Shown here: positions 1 to 11,950 of the stretch, piece after piece | How positions within the stretch are numbered: position 1 is the first letter of the stretch | How the letters are laid out: the number at the start of each line of letters is the position of its first letter | Assembly (NCBI RefSeq): GCF_025698545.1 | Contig: NC_068577.1 | Location: 14,647,501 to 14,711,500 of the forward strand | Source of the DNA: Gossypium raimondii | Taxonomy: Eukaryota > Streptophyta > Magnoliopsida > Malvales > Malvaceae | Length of the DNA stretch: 64,000 nt | Direction of reading: 5' to 3' | Notes under the pieces: model-generated | The model's input: only the letters and a program-made list of their open reading frames with translations | Database searches by the model: none | Told to the model about the DNA's origin: nothing | Translations under genes and position numbers: made by a program

Positions 1-1792
1 GAATAAATAGAAAGATGGAGAGCAAATTCTATTAGTATTTGAAAAGGGGCAATATGAAAAATCCAATTAGGAAAATGAGAGAAAAAGTTAGTGGAATTCT
101 AATTCTATTGGGAGGGGGCTCGAACTTGAATAAGCAAGGGGAGTTTGGGCATGTTAACCATTAGACTGCTTCCCATTTCATGGTAAATTTTATCCCCGAT
201 GGTATATATTTTAGCGTGGCTTTTATCCTAGGTTGGTGAAAATAAAAGGAAAAGAAATGGGAGAAAGGTGACTTGCACTTTAACTTCTAAAGAGGAGGCA
301 CCAACGCCTAACCTGTAACATTTCAGTTCTGGAAGATTCAAGGTTATGGTGCATAGTTTTAGAATAGTCTGCGTAGTGAAGTAGTATCTGCCCAAGTATT
401 TCTTTTGGCTTATAGGAAGGGCATATTCCAATCAATGTTTAAGTTAAAAATGGTTCTATGTCAGATTACTATGGTAGTTGGAATAAGATATCAACCAAGT
501 AAAAAGGTAATTGGTATGAGTTCAAATAAGAGGTATAGTGCGCCCTGTTTGTCTGAAGCACTATATAAGCGAATAGAATACAAATACACGTTAGGAACCA
601 ACGTATTCAAGGTAATGCAATATTATCATTAACAATATTATCATTCTAACAGGAATAGAATGAAATGAATGAAAACCAAGGTAATCTAGTTATGGGCCAA
701 TCAAATAGAATAATCGGGTATTTAAAATATTTGATTTTCATTCATTTCATTCTTAGATTCTGTAGGCCATTATGAAAGACAAACTCTGAATTCTGGTGAC
801 ACATGTTGAGCTCTTGTAAGTGGAATTAGACCATTTATATATATTTTTGAGGTTAGAGAGGAGGCTGTTCTTCTTCTTTCTTCTTCTAAAGTGTTACTGT
901 CTGATTTTTCAAGGAACCAAAATAATTTCTTTCTCCTTTAAGCTAAAAATTGTAATTCTGGATCTTATCAGTAATTACTCCATGTTAGGGTAAGTAATAT
1001 AGCTCTGCATGTTAAGTCATGAAAGGTTAAGTCTGTATGGGTGCATGAACAGTTAGATAAAAAAATAAGGCTTCGCATGGAGGTTATTTGTGTTTGAGGT
1101 AATGGTAAATAGTATGCAGATGAGTTTTAGTGGTGTTCCTATTTTTTATAAGCAGTGGTTGGTGCAGTTTCAAGTATGGATAATTGAGTTTGAAGTTCAA
1201 GATACTGTAGGTATTGTCAGGTGAGTTTCTACACTGACTCTTATATGTATATTGTCCATACTAATGTATATGTAGGAAATTGATTGAACTATGAAGTCGA
1301 AATCATAAAAAGTATAATATGTTATGTCTGTGACTATATGATTGATTACTAAGGAATATATATATGAGTGTATGAACATTTTTCGAAGTATAGTATGTAT
1401 ACTTGGTATGGAAACTGATAAGTTCATGCATGTGATGAATGGTGTATGAGTACTATGAATATGAAGTATGCTTGTAAATGTATGTTTTGAATGTATGCTA
1501 TGAGATGTGTGTTTCCTTTAGGAGCATGTTAGTGAATTAAAATGTTGGTCTTAGATTGTGTCAGTGCATGAAGAGTCTGTACAGTGAGTTTGTGTCTAGT
1601 CACCGCGGTGGTACCTGATAAAGTCCGTCTGGACATAAAACATGAACTCTAAAATGGAAACTTGAAAGGAAAATTCCATAACCATGGCACCCTCTGAAAA
1701 GGAACTAATGAATGGTGATTACCTAATAGGGTTTTCTACATGTCCTAGAGCGATGATGGGAAAACCTCATGCAAGTGAGTTTAGGCAAATCC
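1..1792. other. AT-rich repeat-like DNA, no gene
   Basis: No open frame here resembles a protein I know; the frames present are short and low complexity. The texture (long AT-rich tracts with many ATG/TATG runs) is like the interior of long plant LTRs. The solo LTR at 1793-4112 interrupts it, and it probably continues at 4113, so 1-1792 and 4113-5226 may be halves of one older repeat. I could not find its ends. That link is inference. Confidence 0.45.
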
Positions 1793-2265
1793 TGTAACAG
1801 CCCAATTTTTAGTAGTGTCATAACATTGATTTGAGATCACTAAATTCGATGAAAAAGTTAGAAAAATTTATTAATTAATAATTATAAGTTAAGCGTGATT
1901 TTAGAAATATTTTTGAATTAGTGAATTTTGTGATTTAAAAGAAATTATTAGGTAAATTGGGTCGAAACGAGGTATCGAGTCCTCGATATTATAAAATAAG
2001 CAGTAAATATTTTTATAAATATTTACGAGTGTCATTAGGGTAGTATTAAAGTTTCAGTTAAGAAATTTTAACGTTTCGATGGTTAATTGATTAAAAGGAT
2101 TAAATTGCAATAGAGATAAAAGTTTAATTAAAGATTAAAGAAAAGTTAAAAGGACCAAATAGGAAATTATGCCTTTTCTAAAGTTGAAGCGACATAAGTA
2201 GATTTTTTAAAATCTAAAGTTAATATATATTATTATAATAATATTACTTAAAAGTTAAGTTAAGT

Positions 2266-2346
2266 TATATATTATATTATATTATATTATATTATATTAT
2301 ATTATATTATATTATATTATATTATATTATATTATATTATATTATA
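2266..2346. repeat. Pentanucleotide microsatellite (ATTAT)n
   Basis: About 16 uninterrupted ATTAT units inside the solo LTR. It is nearly perfect, so it probably varies in length between individuals. Confidence 0.95.
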
Positions 2347-3292
2347 AAAGAAATAAAAGATAGAAAAGAGAATTGAAATAGAATTGAAAAACGAAAAAAG
2401 AGAAGAAACAAGTGGAGAAAGAAAGAAAGGAAAGAAAAGGAAAATTTGGGGTTCAAAGTTAATTTGGTAAGTCAATTTAATCCATTTTCTTGTAATTTTT
2501 GAGTTTTGGAGTTCTAGAACAAAATATTTCATGGTTTATGTTAAAATTTTGAAAGATAGTTGATTTTTAGACATGAGTTATGTTGAATTAATTGACTAAT
2601 TAGGGGTTAAATTGATTGAATTTCAAGTTAGAAGTTAGTAAAGGGTTGATTTGTAAAACAAATTATAAGTTTTGAATTAATAGGGACTAAATTGAGAGAA
2701 TTTTGAAATTAAGGATTTATGGTGAAATTAGAGAATTAAATTAGTTTAAAGTGGGAATGGAATGAAAATATGAAATTAGTTTTGAGAATAAAAGTTAGTC
2801 TCGATTCTGGGACTAAATTGGAATTTAGGCAAATATTAAGTAAAAATTGAAATATTTAATGTGAGATCGAATGGTGCTGTATTGATGATTTTGAATTGTT
2901 TTAATTCCGTAGCAATCGTCGTACCGAAATTCTCAACTAAAAAGGGGAAAAATATAGTCGACGAGGAATAGCTCGGAATTCTTGGTTTGTATTTCTATAA
3001 TCCGAATCTAATTATTAATTGTTGTATTTTTAATTAAATGTTATGGTAAGTGATTGAGGTGAGAATTATTGTTTTTTTTTTTACAATTGAAATGGATTCT
3101 CTTGATATGTGATGAAATTATATTGATTGAATTAAAGTAGAATATATATTATGAATATATATGTGTAAATGTGAAATTGTGCAAATATGATAATTGAATT
3201 ATTTTTTATATGTATAAAATTCAGCCTTAATGCCCAAGTAGCTGGAATTTAGAACTACTGGGATATTAGTGGCATGCCATTAAGGAACTTTA

Positions 3293-3423
3293 GCGCGCTC
3301 TCTGATTATTAACACGTTGGTGTTCTCTGATTATTAGCACGTTGGTGCTCTCTGATTACTAGCACGTCAGTGCTCTCTGATTAGCACATCTGTGCTCTCT
3401 GTATAGCACTTCAGTGCTCTCTG
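3293..3423. repeat. 22-25 bp tandem array in solo LTR
   Basis: Five to six degenerate copies of a unit like TGCTCTCTGATTAGCACGT, each containing an inverted GCAC/GTGC pair. It sits in the second half of the LTR, a position comparable to the unrelated 43-bp and 47-bp arrays of the solo LTR at 40202-45054. Confidence 0.85.
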
Positions 3424-4112
3424 TTCATTAGTGAATAATAATGCACCTCTGTATTTTTTCCGTATATCCGGTGTGTTCTATAAAATCTACTTTGGGCTAA
3501 GAATAAGAATATGATATAGTAAACTGAAAATAGAATGTGAAATATGTTGTAAATACATGGAATACACGAGTTATATACTCATAAATTGATTGTGGAATGG
3601 ATAGTGCTATTGTTTAAATGATTCGTGAATAAATTTTGGAAAGGTATTATATATAGCAAGTGATGAAAATTGAGTATTGTGTGATTTTAAATGTTCAATT
3701 GTGCTAAACATTTTATTATACATATTTTATTGTTTTATTTTTAAATATTCGGATTATAAAAATACCACTAAGTTTTTACTCAGCGTACGGTTTTGTTTTC
3801 CGTGCGCAGGTTAAGTACTTAAGTTTGATCGTTGATACAACATCCAACAACGATCTCGAACTCAAATATGGTGATGTTTATTTCATTGTGTCGGCATGTA
3901 CCTAGAGTGTCTAAATATTAGTTATTTTGTGGTTTGATTGTAAATGAAGTTATAAGATCTATTTTTGAGAGTTTATAATTTGGATTAAAACGATGCTTGA
4001 TGACTTGTTTTGATGATATAAAATGTTAGAGATTTTTGTCTGATTGATCTGAAATCTCCGATAATGCTCCGTAACCCGGTTCCAGCGAGAGATACGGGTT
4101 GGGGGTGTTACA

Positions 4113-5226
4113 AATCTATTTAGCAAACACGACAAGAATGAATAGCCTTTATGGCACACTCTAAAAGAATTGCCTCTGTGGTAAGCTCTGAATGAACAAC
4201 CTTTGTGGCGCACTCGGAAAGAACTGCCTTTGTGGCAGACTCTGAATGAACTGCCTCTGTGGAAAAATCTGAATGAACTACCTCGGTGGCATAATCTGAA
4301 AGGATTTCCTTTGTGGCGTACATTAATGGATGTTCTTTGTGGTAGGTTCCGTATTAAGTTTAATGGCATATTCAATATGGTACTTAAGCATATTCAGTAA
4401 AATCAGTATGGTATTGGGTATCTTTTGATTAAACTATAAAATACTATATAAGGCTAAGATTCGGTTAATGACAATGAATTGAGGAGATGTAGAGAAGCAA
4501 TGGGTTAGCATTGAAAGTTTTTTTCTGAATAAAGGTTCGAATCTGTATGTTCAAATAAGGTATTTGTCATCTGTGTATGTGCTAGTCATGAATTGTGATT
4601 ACGTTGTGGGTTAAGTATCACATTAAATGATATGTTGGTTGCATTGATCTTTGAAAAGGAAATTGTCTTAGATATATTATTGTTAAGATTGAATGATAAG
4701 TGAAGAATCAAAGTCATCGATGGGAAATAAAAATGAATTCAGAGTAAGGTATGGTTAGTAATGTGTAGAAAAGAACAAAATTTGTGAAAGTATCCTCCAG
4801 AACCAAAGTTAAATGATTACGAACGATAAAATTGTCATTATGTATCATTAGCTATTTTGAGCAAGTAACACTAAGGTAAATAGTATTTCTCTCTCTCTAA
4901 GTTCTTATGAGCTTTTTCTGTGTGTGTTGTGTTATAGGTGTGACGTTATTAGTGTGTACCAAGAGGGACTACACCAATGGAGTGACATGTCGGGTTATTA
5001 TGCATACAAAACAAACTTGACGGCATGTTAAAGTCAATAGTATTTCATAGAAGCCTATACTTAGGACAATTGTAATAAGTTATGTTATTAAGGATAATTG
5101 TTGTAATTAAATATCTCTACTTACTTTTGTATATGTATATCATTGTTATTTAGGTGTTCAATTAAATTTGTAAATAATTGTGAGTTATAGTAATCAATTT
5201 TAAATTCAAGTCTGTATTCGTTTGGG
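4113..5226. other. Repeat-like DNA with no gene
   Basis: Continues the sequence interrupted at 1792. It holds the 27-bp minisatellite described separately and nothing recognisable as coding. A minus-strand open frame of 138 codons (3959-4375) exists only because the minisatellite unit is a multiple of three. Confidence 0.5.
4122..4350. repeat. 27-bp minisatellite, about 8 copies
   Basis: Direct copies of a unit like TTTGTGGCAGACTCTGAATG followed by AACTGCC, drifting in sequence but strictly 27 bp long. Since 27 is divisible by 3, several frames stay open across the array on both strands, which creates false protein predictions. Confidence 0.9.
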
Positions 5227-5768
5227 GGTAACACCCAAAATCCGGATCCGACAAATTGGATCGAGTTGAGGGCGATTCATAACAACTCAATCTATGTCTC
5301 ATTCCTTCCTTATTTTAGTCACTTAATTGTATATATTTATTTTGGGATCAACTTACATATCTTTTATTAGCTTACACATTTACTCATTTTTTATGAATTT
5401 ATTTAACTTTATAGTTCCTACCACATTCTACTTTAGTTTATATATAATAATTAATACTCATAGTCAAGTTTCATTATTAATATTTTAATTCATTTCACCC
5501 ATTTTCCAATTAGGTCCTAACTCAATTAAAACACACTATTTTCAAATTATACCTCGTAATCAAGTTTCTTTTAGACTAATTAATATAATAAAACTTGATT
5601 ATACTATTTTAATACTTTAAATTAATTATTTATGACCCTAATTTCAGTATCCGTTTGAAACCCTCGATTTATTTTACAAACACATGAAGATAACCTTAAA
5701 AATCGAGGCGTAACCACTCTCGATTTTCACAAACCCAATTCTTCTAACTTGGTTTTTGGAATGTGACA
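5227..5768 (-). mobile_element. Possible LTR remnant (minus orientation)
   Basis: Read on the minus strand the segment starts TGTCACATTCC near 5768 and ends GGGTGTTAC near 5229, which resembles LTR ends. The plus-strand left end shows GG where TG is expected, and I see no target-site duplication, so this is weak. No coding content is visible. Confidence 0.3.
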
Positions 5769-5967
5769 AGTCTTTTCAGATAAAAAGTTTTCAGATAAAC
5801 TGTTGGTGTTTCATTCATTCATATCATCCCACCCAATGAAATGCAATATGTCATGCTTGTAACAGAACAGTACAGAAACAATAAACATGCTTAACATGTA
5901 TTCAATTTAACAGTAGCAATAGGCATGCTTAACTTGCAATCTGTAAGACAATAGCAGAAATAGTAGT
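5769..5967. other. Host sequence left of the 10.6-kb element
   Basis: Noncoding, repeat-like sequence. Its last five bases (5963-5967, GTAGT) are the left copy of the target-site duplication; the right copy is 16583-16587 and the host sequence resumes at 16588. Confidence 0.7.
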
Positions 5968-6102
5968 TGTAATACCCAATTTTAGCCCGGGCTCACAAAA
6001 AAAAAGAAAAAAACCTAAAGTAATATCATTTGGCTCGATCGGAATTGCCCATTACTTGAAAAGGTTGAAGGTCCATCTACAAGCTTATGGAAACATAATC
6101 TT

Positions 6103-6240
6103 CAGGGATATGCAATCTTAGATATGATATGCAATCTTAGATATAATATATAATCTTAGATATGATATGCAATCTTAGATATGATATATAATCTTAGATA
6201 TGATATGCAATCTTAGAAGATATGATTTTGTAATCTTAGA
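6103..6240 (+). repeat. Short tandem repeat in LTR U3
   Basis: Six to seven copies of a unit of about 20 bp built on ATGCAATCTTAGATATGAT, about 80 bp upstream of the TATA box. The same array is in the 3' LTR at about 14632-14765. Its position suggests promoter or enhancer elements, which is inference. Confidence 0.85.
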
Positions 6241-6317
6241 GATTTAATTTGTAGATACCCTTTAATCTCAGCCGTTGATGTAATTGATCTGTACCGTTGG
6301 ATTTGGGGAGGCTCAAC

Positions 6318-6327
6318 TATAAATAGA
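6318..6327 (+). promoter_or_regulatory. LTR TATA box
   Basis: CTATAAATAG followed by a GC-richer stretch (AGGCCTCTCCCTTC) is a textbook plant TATA context and marks the probable U3/R region. The identical box lies at about 14840-14849 in the 3' LTR, where it could in principle drive outward transcription toward 16.6 kb. Confidence 0.75.
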
Positions 6328-8071
6328 GGCCTCTCCCTTCATTGTAAAAAAAAAAGAAGGTGGAATAAAAAAAGAGAACGATTGCAGTTTTTTAAAGGTG
6401 GCTTACTATTTTTTTTCTTTCGATTATTTTTTACTTATTTACGATTTTAAAAAAGGGAGAAGGTGATACCATTGCAAATTTTATTTATTTTTTTTATTTA
6501 GCCCCTCTGCCTTTTAATGTTTTTGTAATTAAGTTTTTTATTTTTAAATTTACCCCTTTATTTATTTTCGATTTCAATTCGATCCGGATTGGACGACGCC
6601 GTTTAGAGAAATAGGGAAAATTTCCCTTCTGGTCCCTCCATGTAATATGCGTGTTCAATTTGGTCCTTCAGTTTTCATTTATGTATAGATTTACCTCAGA
6701 GTTTTTATTTACAGTTCAATTTAGTCTTTTTTTCATTTTCTTTATTTTTTATTAATTAGTTTTTTTATTCTTTTTTTATATTTAATTATTTTTTAAAAAA
6801 TATATGTATATATATTTTCATATATGCGTATTTATTTTTGTAGTATAATATAATTATTTTTATTTATTTATATGTATTTTTTTATCTATATGTATATATT
6901 TATTTTAGTATACATATGTATGTACACATATTAATATTTTAACTAATTTTTATATATATGAACATATTTTTTTTTTAAAATGCAAATATATTTTTTATAT
7001 ACTTTATAATTTTTTCCTTTATTTTCATAAATGCATCATGTATGTATAAGTTTCATAGCCCAAGATTTCATATGTAAATTATGTGTAAGACTTTTAATTT
7101 CAATGCATATATACTATGTGCCTTTTATTCTTTATATTTTGTTTATTTTCTTCATTCGATTATTAATTCATGTTTTTGTTTATATGTTAAAATTCATTTT
7201 TTTTTATTTTGATCATTCATTTGATATTTTGTATGTGATTATTTTTTATTATGTATATTGATTCTATTTATTCATTTATTTATATTATTTCTACGATGCT
7301 GTAATATGTATTATTGCATGGTATATTTAATGTAGCATCACATCATTTTTTTACTCGATTTCAAACTTTTCAAAATTGAGATAGTGCTTGTATTTAGGAT
7401 TTTCAAGGAAATTGAGCCCTAACGTATTGGGTTCCGATTTTCTTCGTTAAATCTAACAATCGAGCATTTCTCTTTAATCAAAAAATAAGAACTCATTATT
7501 GGGAATTCAACATGTTGTGTCCTAACGTATTGGATGTGACGCATTGATTTCTCGAAATGAATATTTTTAAAAAAATAATAAAGGAAATATTCCGAGTTTG
7601 GGATTCTAAAGGAATTGTGCCCTAAGTATTCGGCCGCGATTTCTTAAATCTTGAATAAATGGATATTCTTTTAATTTTTTATTGCACTAGTATTTTGCCC
7701 TAATTCATTTTTGGGGAAAATTAGAATGTCGTGCCCTAACGTATTGGGTGTGGTATTTTATTTCTCTGAAATGATAAGGGTCTTAATACATAATGTTTTA
7801 AGTTTTTGCTAAGGATTACGATTTTCAAATTTTCGACATTAAGACATTAATTAATTAACTAGGTACCAATTTTTGGGCGTAATGAGGGTGCTAATCCTTC
7901 CTCATACGTAACCGACTCCCGGACCCGTTTTTCTAAAATTTGTAGACCAAAGTCATTTTTAGGTGACCCAATCACACCTTAATAAAAGATTGGTGGCGAC
8001 TCCCAATTTTCATTTTTTAAAGTCGACAACCTAAATTTTTTGTTTTTTTCAAAAAAATAGTTTCGACAGCT

Positions 8072-8090
8072 TGGCGACTCCACTGGGGAA
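8072..8090 (+). other. Primer-binding site, tRNA-Arg-like
   Basis: TGGCGACTCCACTGGGG begins three bases after the 5' LTR. From memory, the 3' end of plant tRNA-Arg(ACG) reads as TGGCGACTCCGACTGGG in complement, a good match with one base missing. Use of tRNA-Arg fits the Ogre/Tat lineage. Confidence 0.65.
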
Positions 8091-9245
8091 CTTAAGAGAG
8101 TCGAGCCACAAAGTTGATTAATTCTTGTCTTATAGTCGAGAAAATATTTTTTATAAAAAAAACTCATGACATCATTCATTATCTTCTTGTTTAAATATTG
8201 TTTGCATTATACATCCCATGAGCTGAACAATTTTACCCTTTTAAGTGGGAGTGGGAAGCTATGCCTTCGTGAGGTTTTCACCTCCGTGTAGGGTAGTGGA
8301 TTGCTTCCGGGATACATCCGTACCTATGTCTTCGTGAGATTTTCATCTCCGTGCAGCCATAGGGAAATGTATTCCCCTGAACTGAACTCGGTCCATATGA
8401 GCCTATAATGGGTGAAGATCGAGGAATCTGCTAGTTCGGGTACCTTTGCCCTAGAAGCCGAACTTCATATAGTGAACTTTAGGAATCCACCTTAGGTAGA
8501 ACTATACTAAACCCTAGTAGATATCCTAGTAGGTGTTTTACTCTTTCTTGATTATATTCTATGTTTATATTCGATACTGACTTTTTGTGTTTTATTTTGA
8601 TTGCATGACATGACATTTCATTTCATCATAAAAAAGGAGGTGTTGATTCACGTTCAGTTGCTAAATAGAGAGCTTTTCATAAGGAAATGGGTTTCTTGAT
8701 AAAGTGGATGACAATATGGTTGTCCAAATATGGTCCAAGAACACGTGATAAGAGAAGGATGATAATTTAATGGAAGATTACACGACTATGGCTCCGTTGC
8801 CCAAGGATTCAAGATGACAAAGATTATTTGAGAGCTGCTGAACCTTCTTAAAGAGAAGCCAACGAGCATCACGAGGATGAGTGAGCAACAAGTTACGACC
8901 TGGATCGAGCAAAAAAAAGAGATAGAAGAGACGTTTTTTAAAGAGTTCGTGAGATTTATCTTAATGCTCGAATGAAGAAGAGGATCGAATATCTCCACCT
9001 ATGAGGGCAAGGCCATATAAATATCCATTTTATGTAAAGAGATTTGTTTTCTAGTAAAGTTTTCTAAATGGAATTGAATCAGAATCAACGTCTTTTTATG
9101 CATTCATTTCATGCATTCGCATTACATGATATCATAGCATTGAAATTCTTCAAAAATTCTAATTAATTTAAATCACCGCTCGCTTAATCTGAAACCAACC
9201 ACCTACTAAACACCGCCACAAAGATTTCGATCGAAAACTAAAGAT
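8091..9245 (+). other. Untranslated leader of the element
   Basis: No long frame. It includes an imperfect duplication of a segment like CTTCGTGAGGTTTTCACCTC (about 8265-8285 and 8330-8350) that could form structure near the packaging region. Function is unknown. Confidence 0.6.
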
Positions 9246-10686
9246 ATGGATCAAAGGATGGAAAGATTAGAACAATCCCAAAAGGAAATGCAGGAGCAGC
9301 TTCAAAAGCAAATGAATGAGCAGCAAAAGATGATCGACAAAATGATGGAATCTCAATGGAGTATGATGGCTCAGTTAACTCAGTGCTTCAGCAAAGGAAC
9401 TGATAAAGGAAAAGGCTCTATGCTCAATATTGAAGAAGGAGACAATGAGGGACCTGCCTATCCTCCAGACTTTACCCCCAACAAGTTGAGATATACCCGC
9501 GTAGGTCTTCTGTTACCATTAATCCTCCGGGTGAAGCCGCAACGCTAACAAATCTCCAAGCAGGATCAGGCTCTAACCCCGGAGCCAACTTTGTTAATCC
9601 CGCTATCCCTGACTTCGATGAGACAGTTGAGAAAATGAATGGTGAATTACCGAAACAGCTCGAAGAAAAGTACAAATGGCTGGAGGAAAAATTTAAAGCG
9701 ATGGAAAGTACTGAGGGCTACCATGGAATTGACGCTAAAGAATTGAGCTTGGTTCCGGATTTAGTACTCCCTTATAAATTCAAAATGCCTGAGTTTGAGA
9801 AGTACAATGGAACTAGTAGCCCGAAGCTCATGTAACTATGTTTTGTAGGCGGATGACTGGGTATGTTAATAATGACCAGCTGCTGATACATTGTTTCCAT
9901 GATAGCCTCGTAGGGGCAGCATCTAAATGGTACAATCAATTGAACCGTACCATGATTGGTTCATGGAGGGATTTAGCGCAGGCATTCATAAAACAATACA
10001 GTCATGTGACAGATATGGTTCCTGATAGAATCACCTTGCAGAATTTGGAAAAAAAATCAAATGAAAGTTTCAGGCAATACGCACAGAGATGGAGGGAGGT
10101 TGCCGTCCAAGTTCAGCCATCTCTTCTAGAAAGAGAGATGACGATGCTTTTCGTTAATACATTGAAGGCCCCATTCATCACACATATGTTAGGGAGTGCA
10201 ACAAAAAGCTTTTCTGACATAATCATGAATGGTGAAATGATTGAAAGTGCCATAAGGAGCGGAAAGATTGATGCTGGAGGAAATAACAGAAGGCAAGCCT
10301 CAAAAGAAAAGGAAAATGAGGTGAACAGCGTGAATACGTACGAAAAATCGATTGCTAATGAATAGAGTTCATCAAGACAAGAATTAGGTGTGAAGCCAGG
10401 TACTGAAAAGCTCCAGTTCATGCCAATTCCAATGTCGTACAAAGAGTTGTATCAAAGCTTATTCAATGCGCATGTTGTTTCTCTTTTACATGTGAAGCCT
10501 CCACAGCCCCCGTATCATAAATGGTATGATGCAAGTGCACAATGTGATTATCATGCAAGAATTACGGGGCATTCTATAGAAAATTGCATTACCTTTAAAA
10601 AAGTGGTTGAAAGGCTTATCGATATGGGCGTTGTCAAATTTGGCGATTCATTTAGTGCAGAAAATCTGCTACCCAATTACATTTGA
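9246..10686 (+). pseudogene. gag of the Tat/Ogre-like element (broken)
   Basis: Encodes the structural Gag protein that forms the cytoplasmic virus-like particle. The start at 9246 (MDQRMERLEQSQKEMQEQLQ) opens a glutamine/methionine-rich coiled coil. A retrotransposon Gag core follows (FCRRMTGYVNNDQLLIHCF, then AASKWYNQL and TLQNLEKKSNESFRQYAQRW), and then a C-terminal region with HARITGHSIENC, the usual Tat-type tail in place of a classical CCHC knuckle. It is not functional as one chain: a frameshift near 9490 moves reading to the frame of 9635-9835, a second one-base shift near 9820-9830 (reads SSPKLM then stop where SSPEAHVTMF continues in the next frame) leads to the 9838 frame, and there is a nonsense codon TAG at 10363-10365 with the same frame continuing to 10686. 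Family assignment is confident; domain limits are approximate. Confidence 0.85.
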
Positions 10687-11099
10687 TAATGGGGGTGAAT
10701 GGGATGTATGAAGAAATGTTGAGAGGCGTTCACATCAATGCCATTTTTGAAGACACAATTTGCAAGGGTCCTTGAAGATATTTGCCCTTATCAACTTAGA
10801 AGTGTTCTAAGTAATTGAACTGCGGAAGAAATCTCTGTAGTTTTTTAGAGCTTATTTAGAGTAATGTTCAGAACAATTTTGTTATTTTTAGCCTAAAAAT
10901 GATAAAAATTCCTTTGCGAAATAAGCTCATGTCTGAACGTCATTATTCTAATAAAATACATCTTTGCATTCATTTTTGAGCCAATATATTTTATAATCAT
11001 TCTTTTGGATTTTCTTCCACATTCATAATTATATTGTACAAATAATCATTCTTAAATTCGTACATTCTTTGTATATTCTTTTGTACTTACTATAGGTCC

Positions 11100-11950
11100 T
11101 TGGATATCAACGACATGAGTGACGCTACTACAGACTCAGAATCTCCTTTTGAGCGAGACATGTGTTTAGAGGGATCTCATGACTTTGAAGATGACATAGA
11201 TTGTAGCCTATTTCCAGACCTTTTAAGGATGGTAGAACAAGTCGAGAAACGGATCTTACCCTACAAAGAATCAGTGGGATACTTGACTTCATATGTGGGG
11301 CATAAAGGTCATTTGGTCAATCTAGCCAAAAGAGTCTGACGATCATTGATTCATCTTTGTGGCGTCAATTACTTTACTAAATGGGTGGAAGATGCTTCAT
11401 ATGTCAATGTCACAAAGTCGACAGTTAGCAAATTCGTGAAGAATCAGTATGGAACGTCAAAAGGATCATATCTGACAATGTACTAAACAACAGCACAATA
11501 TCAAAAGTTTGTAGTCTATTCATGATTAATGTCATATCACCAAAAAGGGGATGACAAAAAAACAAAAAAGCAAAAAACAAAAACAAAAAAACAAAATCTA
11601 CCAGGCCAATGTCTTTCTCTTGGGTCCATTGCGGTTTTGCCTATTGAAGACAAGATTCTTTCTCTTTGAGTTTTTGGATCCAATACCGATTGAGGAAGAA
11701 TGTTCAAAGTTATCCGTCATGGTCAAATGTGCCAAAAGTAAATGATGCGAGCTCACAAAAATGGTCCGCCTTAAAGAATTCCTTGAGAGGGATCTGGTAT
11801 TGAAGAAGATCCTTCCCATACAAAAAGAACTTCATCCCAAGCTAGGAAGGACCTTATGTGGAAGGCCTTATCCGAAAAAGCATCGACTTTGATCAGAAAG
11901 GATAACAAGGACATGCCTAATCTTACGAGTTCAGATTCAATAAAACTATT
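11100..11950 (+). pseudogene. Remnants of pol (pre-RT segment and integrase tail)
   Basis: Three short islands of Tat-type polyprotein survive. 11100-11320 encodes an acidic stretch (DCSLFPDLLRMVEQVEKRIL) that normally precedes reverse transcriptase. At about 11360-11440 the sequence reads YFTKWVEDASYVNVTKSTV, the DYFTKWVE block of integrase. At about 11765-11940 it reads RLKEFLERDLVLKKILPIQK, the C-terminal tail of integrase. Everything between the first two islands (reverse transcriptase, RNase H, most of integrase) is absent, so the join near 11320-11355 is a large internal deletion. An A/C-rich low-complexity tract (11546-11598) lies between the last two. Confidence 0.75.

Larger units (their letters stand above)
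1793..4112 (+). mobile_element. Solo LTR, TGTAACAGCCC...GTGTTACA family
   Basis: The unit starts TGTAACAGCCC and ends GGGTGTTACA, so its termini TGTAACA/TGTTACA form a 7-bp inverted repeat with canonical TG..CA ends. It is flanked by AATCC (1788-1792) and AATCT (4113-4117), an imperfect 5-bp target-site duplication; shifting the ends by one base gives an exact AAATC pair, so the boundary is uncertain by 1 bp. No second LTR, primer-binding site or coding region lies next to it, which fits a solo LTR left by unequal recombination. It contains a pentanucleotide microsatellite and a 22-25 bp tandem array. The same terminal type recurs at 40202-45054. Confidence 0.75.
5968..8068 (+). repeat. 5' LTR of the Tat/Ogre-like element
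   Basis: 2,101 bp, TGTAATACCC...TTTCGACA. The first third carries a 20-bp tandem repeat and a promoter-like TATA box. The middle is T-rich. The last third carries four spaced copies of CCTAACGTATTGGG-like sequence (see findings). Related, diverged LTRs in minus orientation occur at 38427-45889 and 40429-42768. Confidence 0.95.

Noticed and set aside
3959..4375. 138-codon open frame on the minus strand with GSSFR repeats
   Set aside because: Produced by the 27-bp minisatellite; it starts inside a solo LTR and has no family resemblance.
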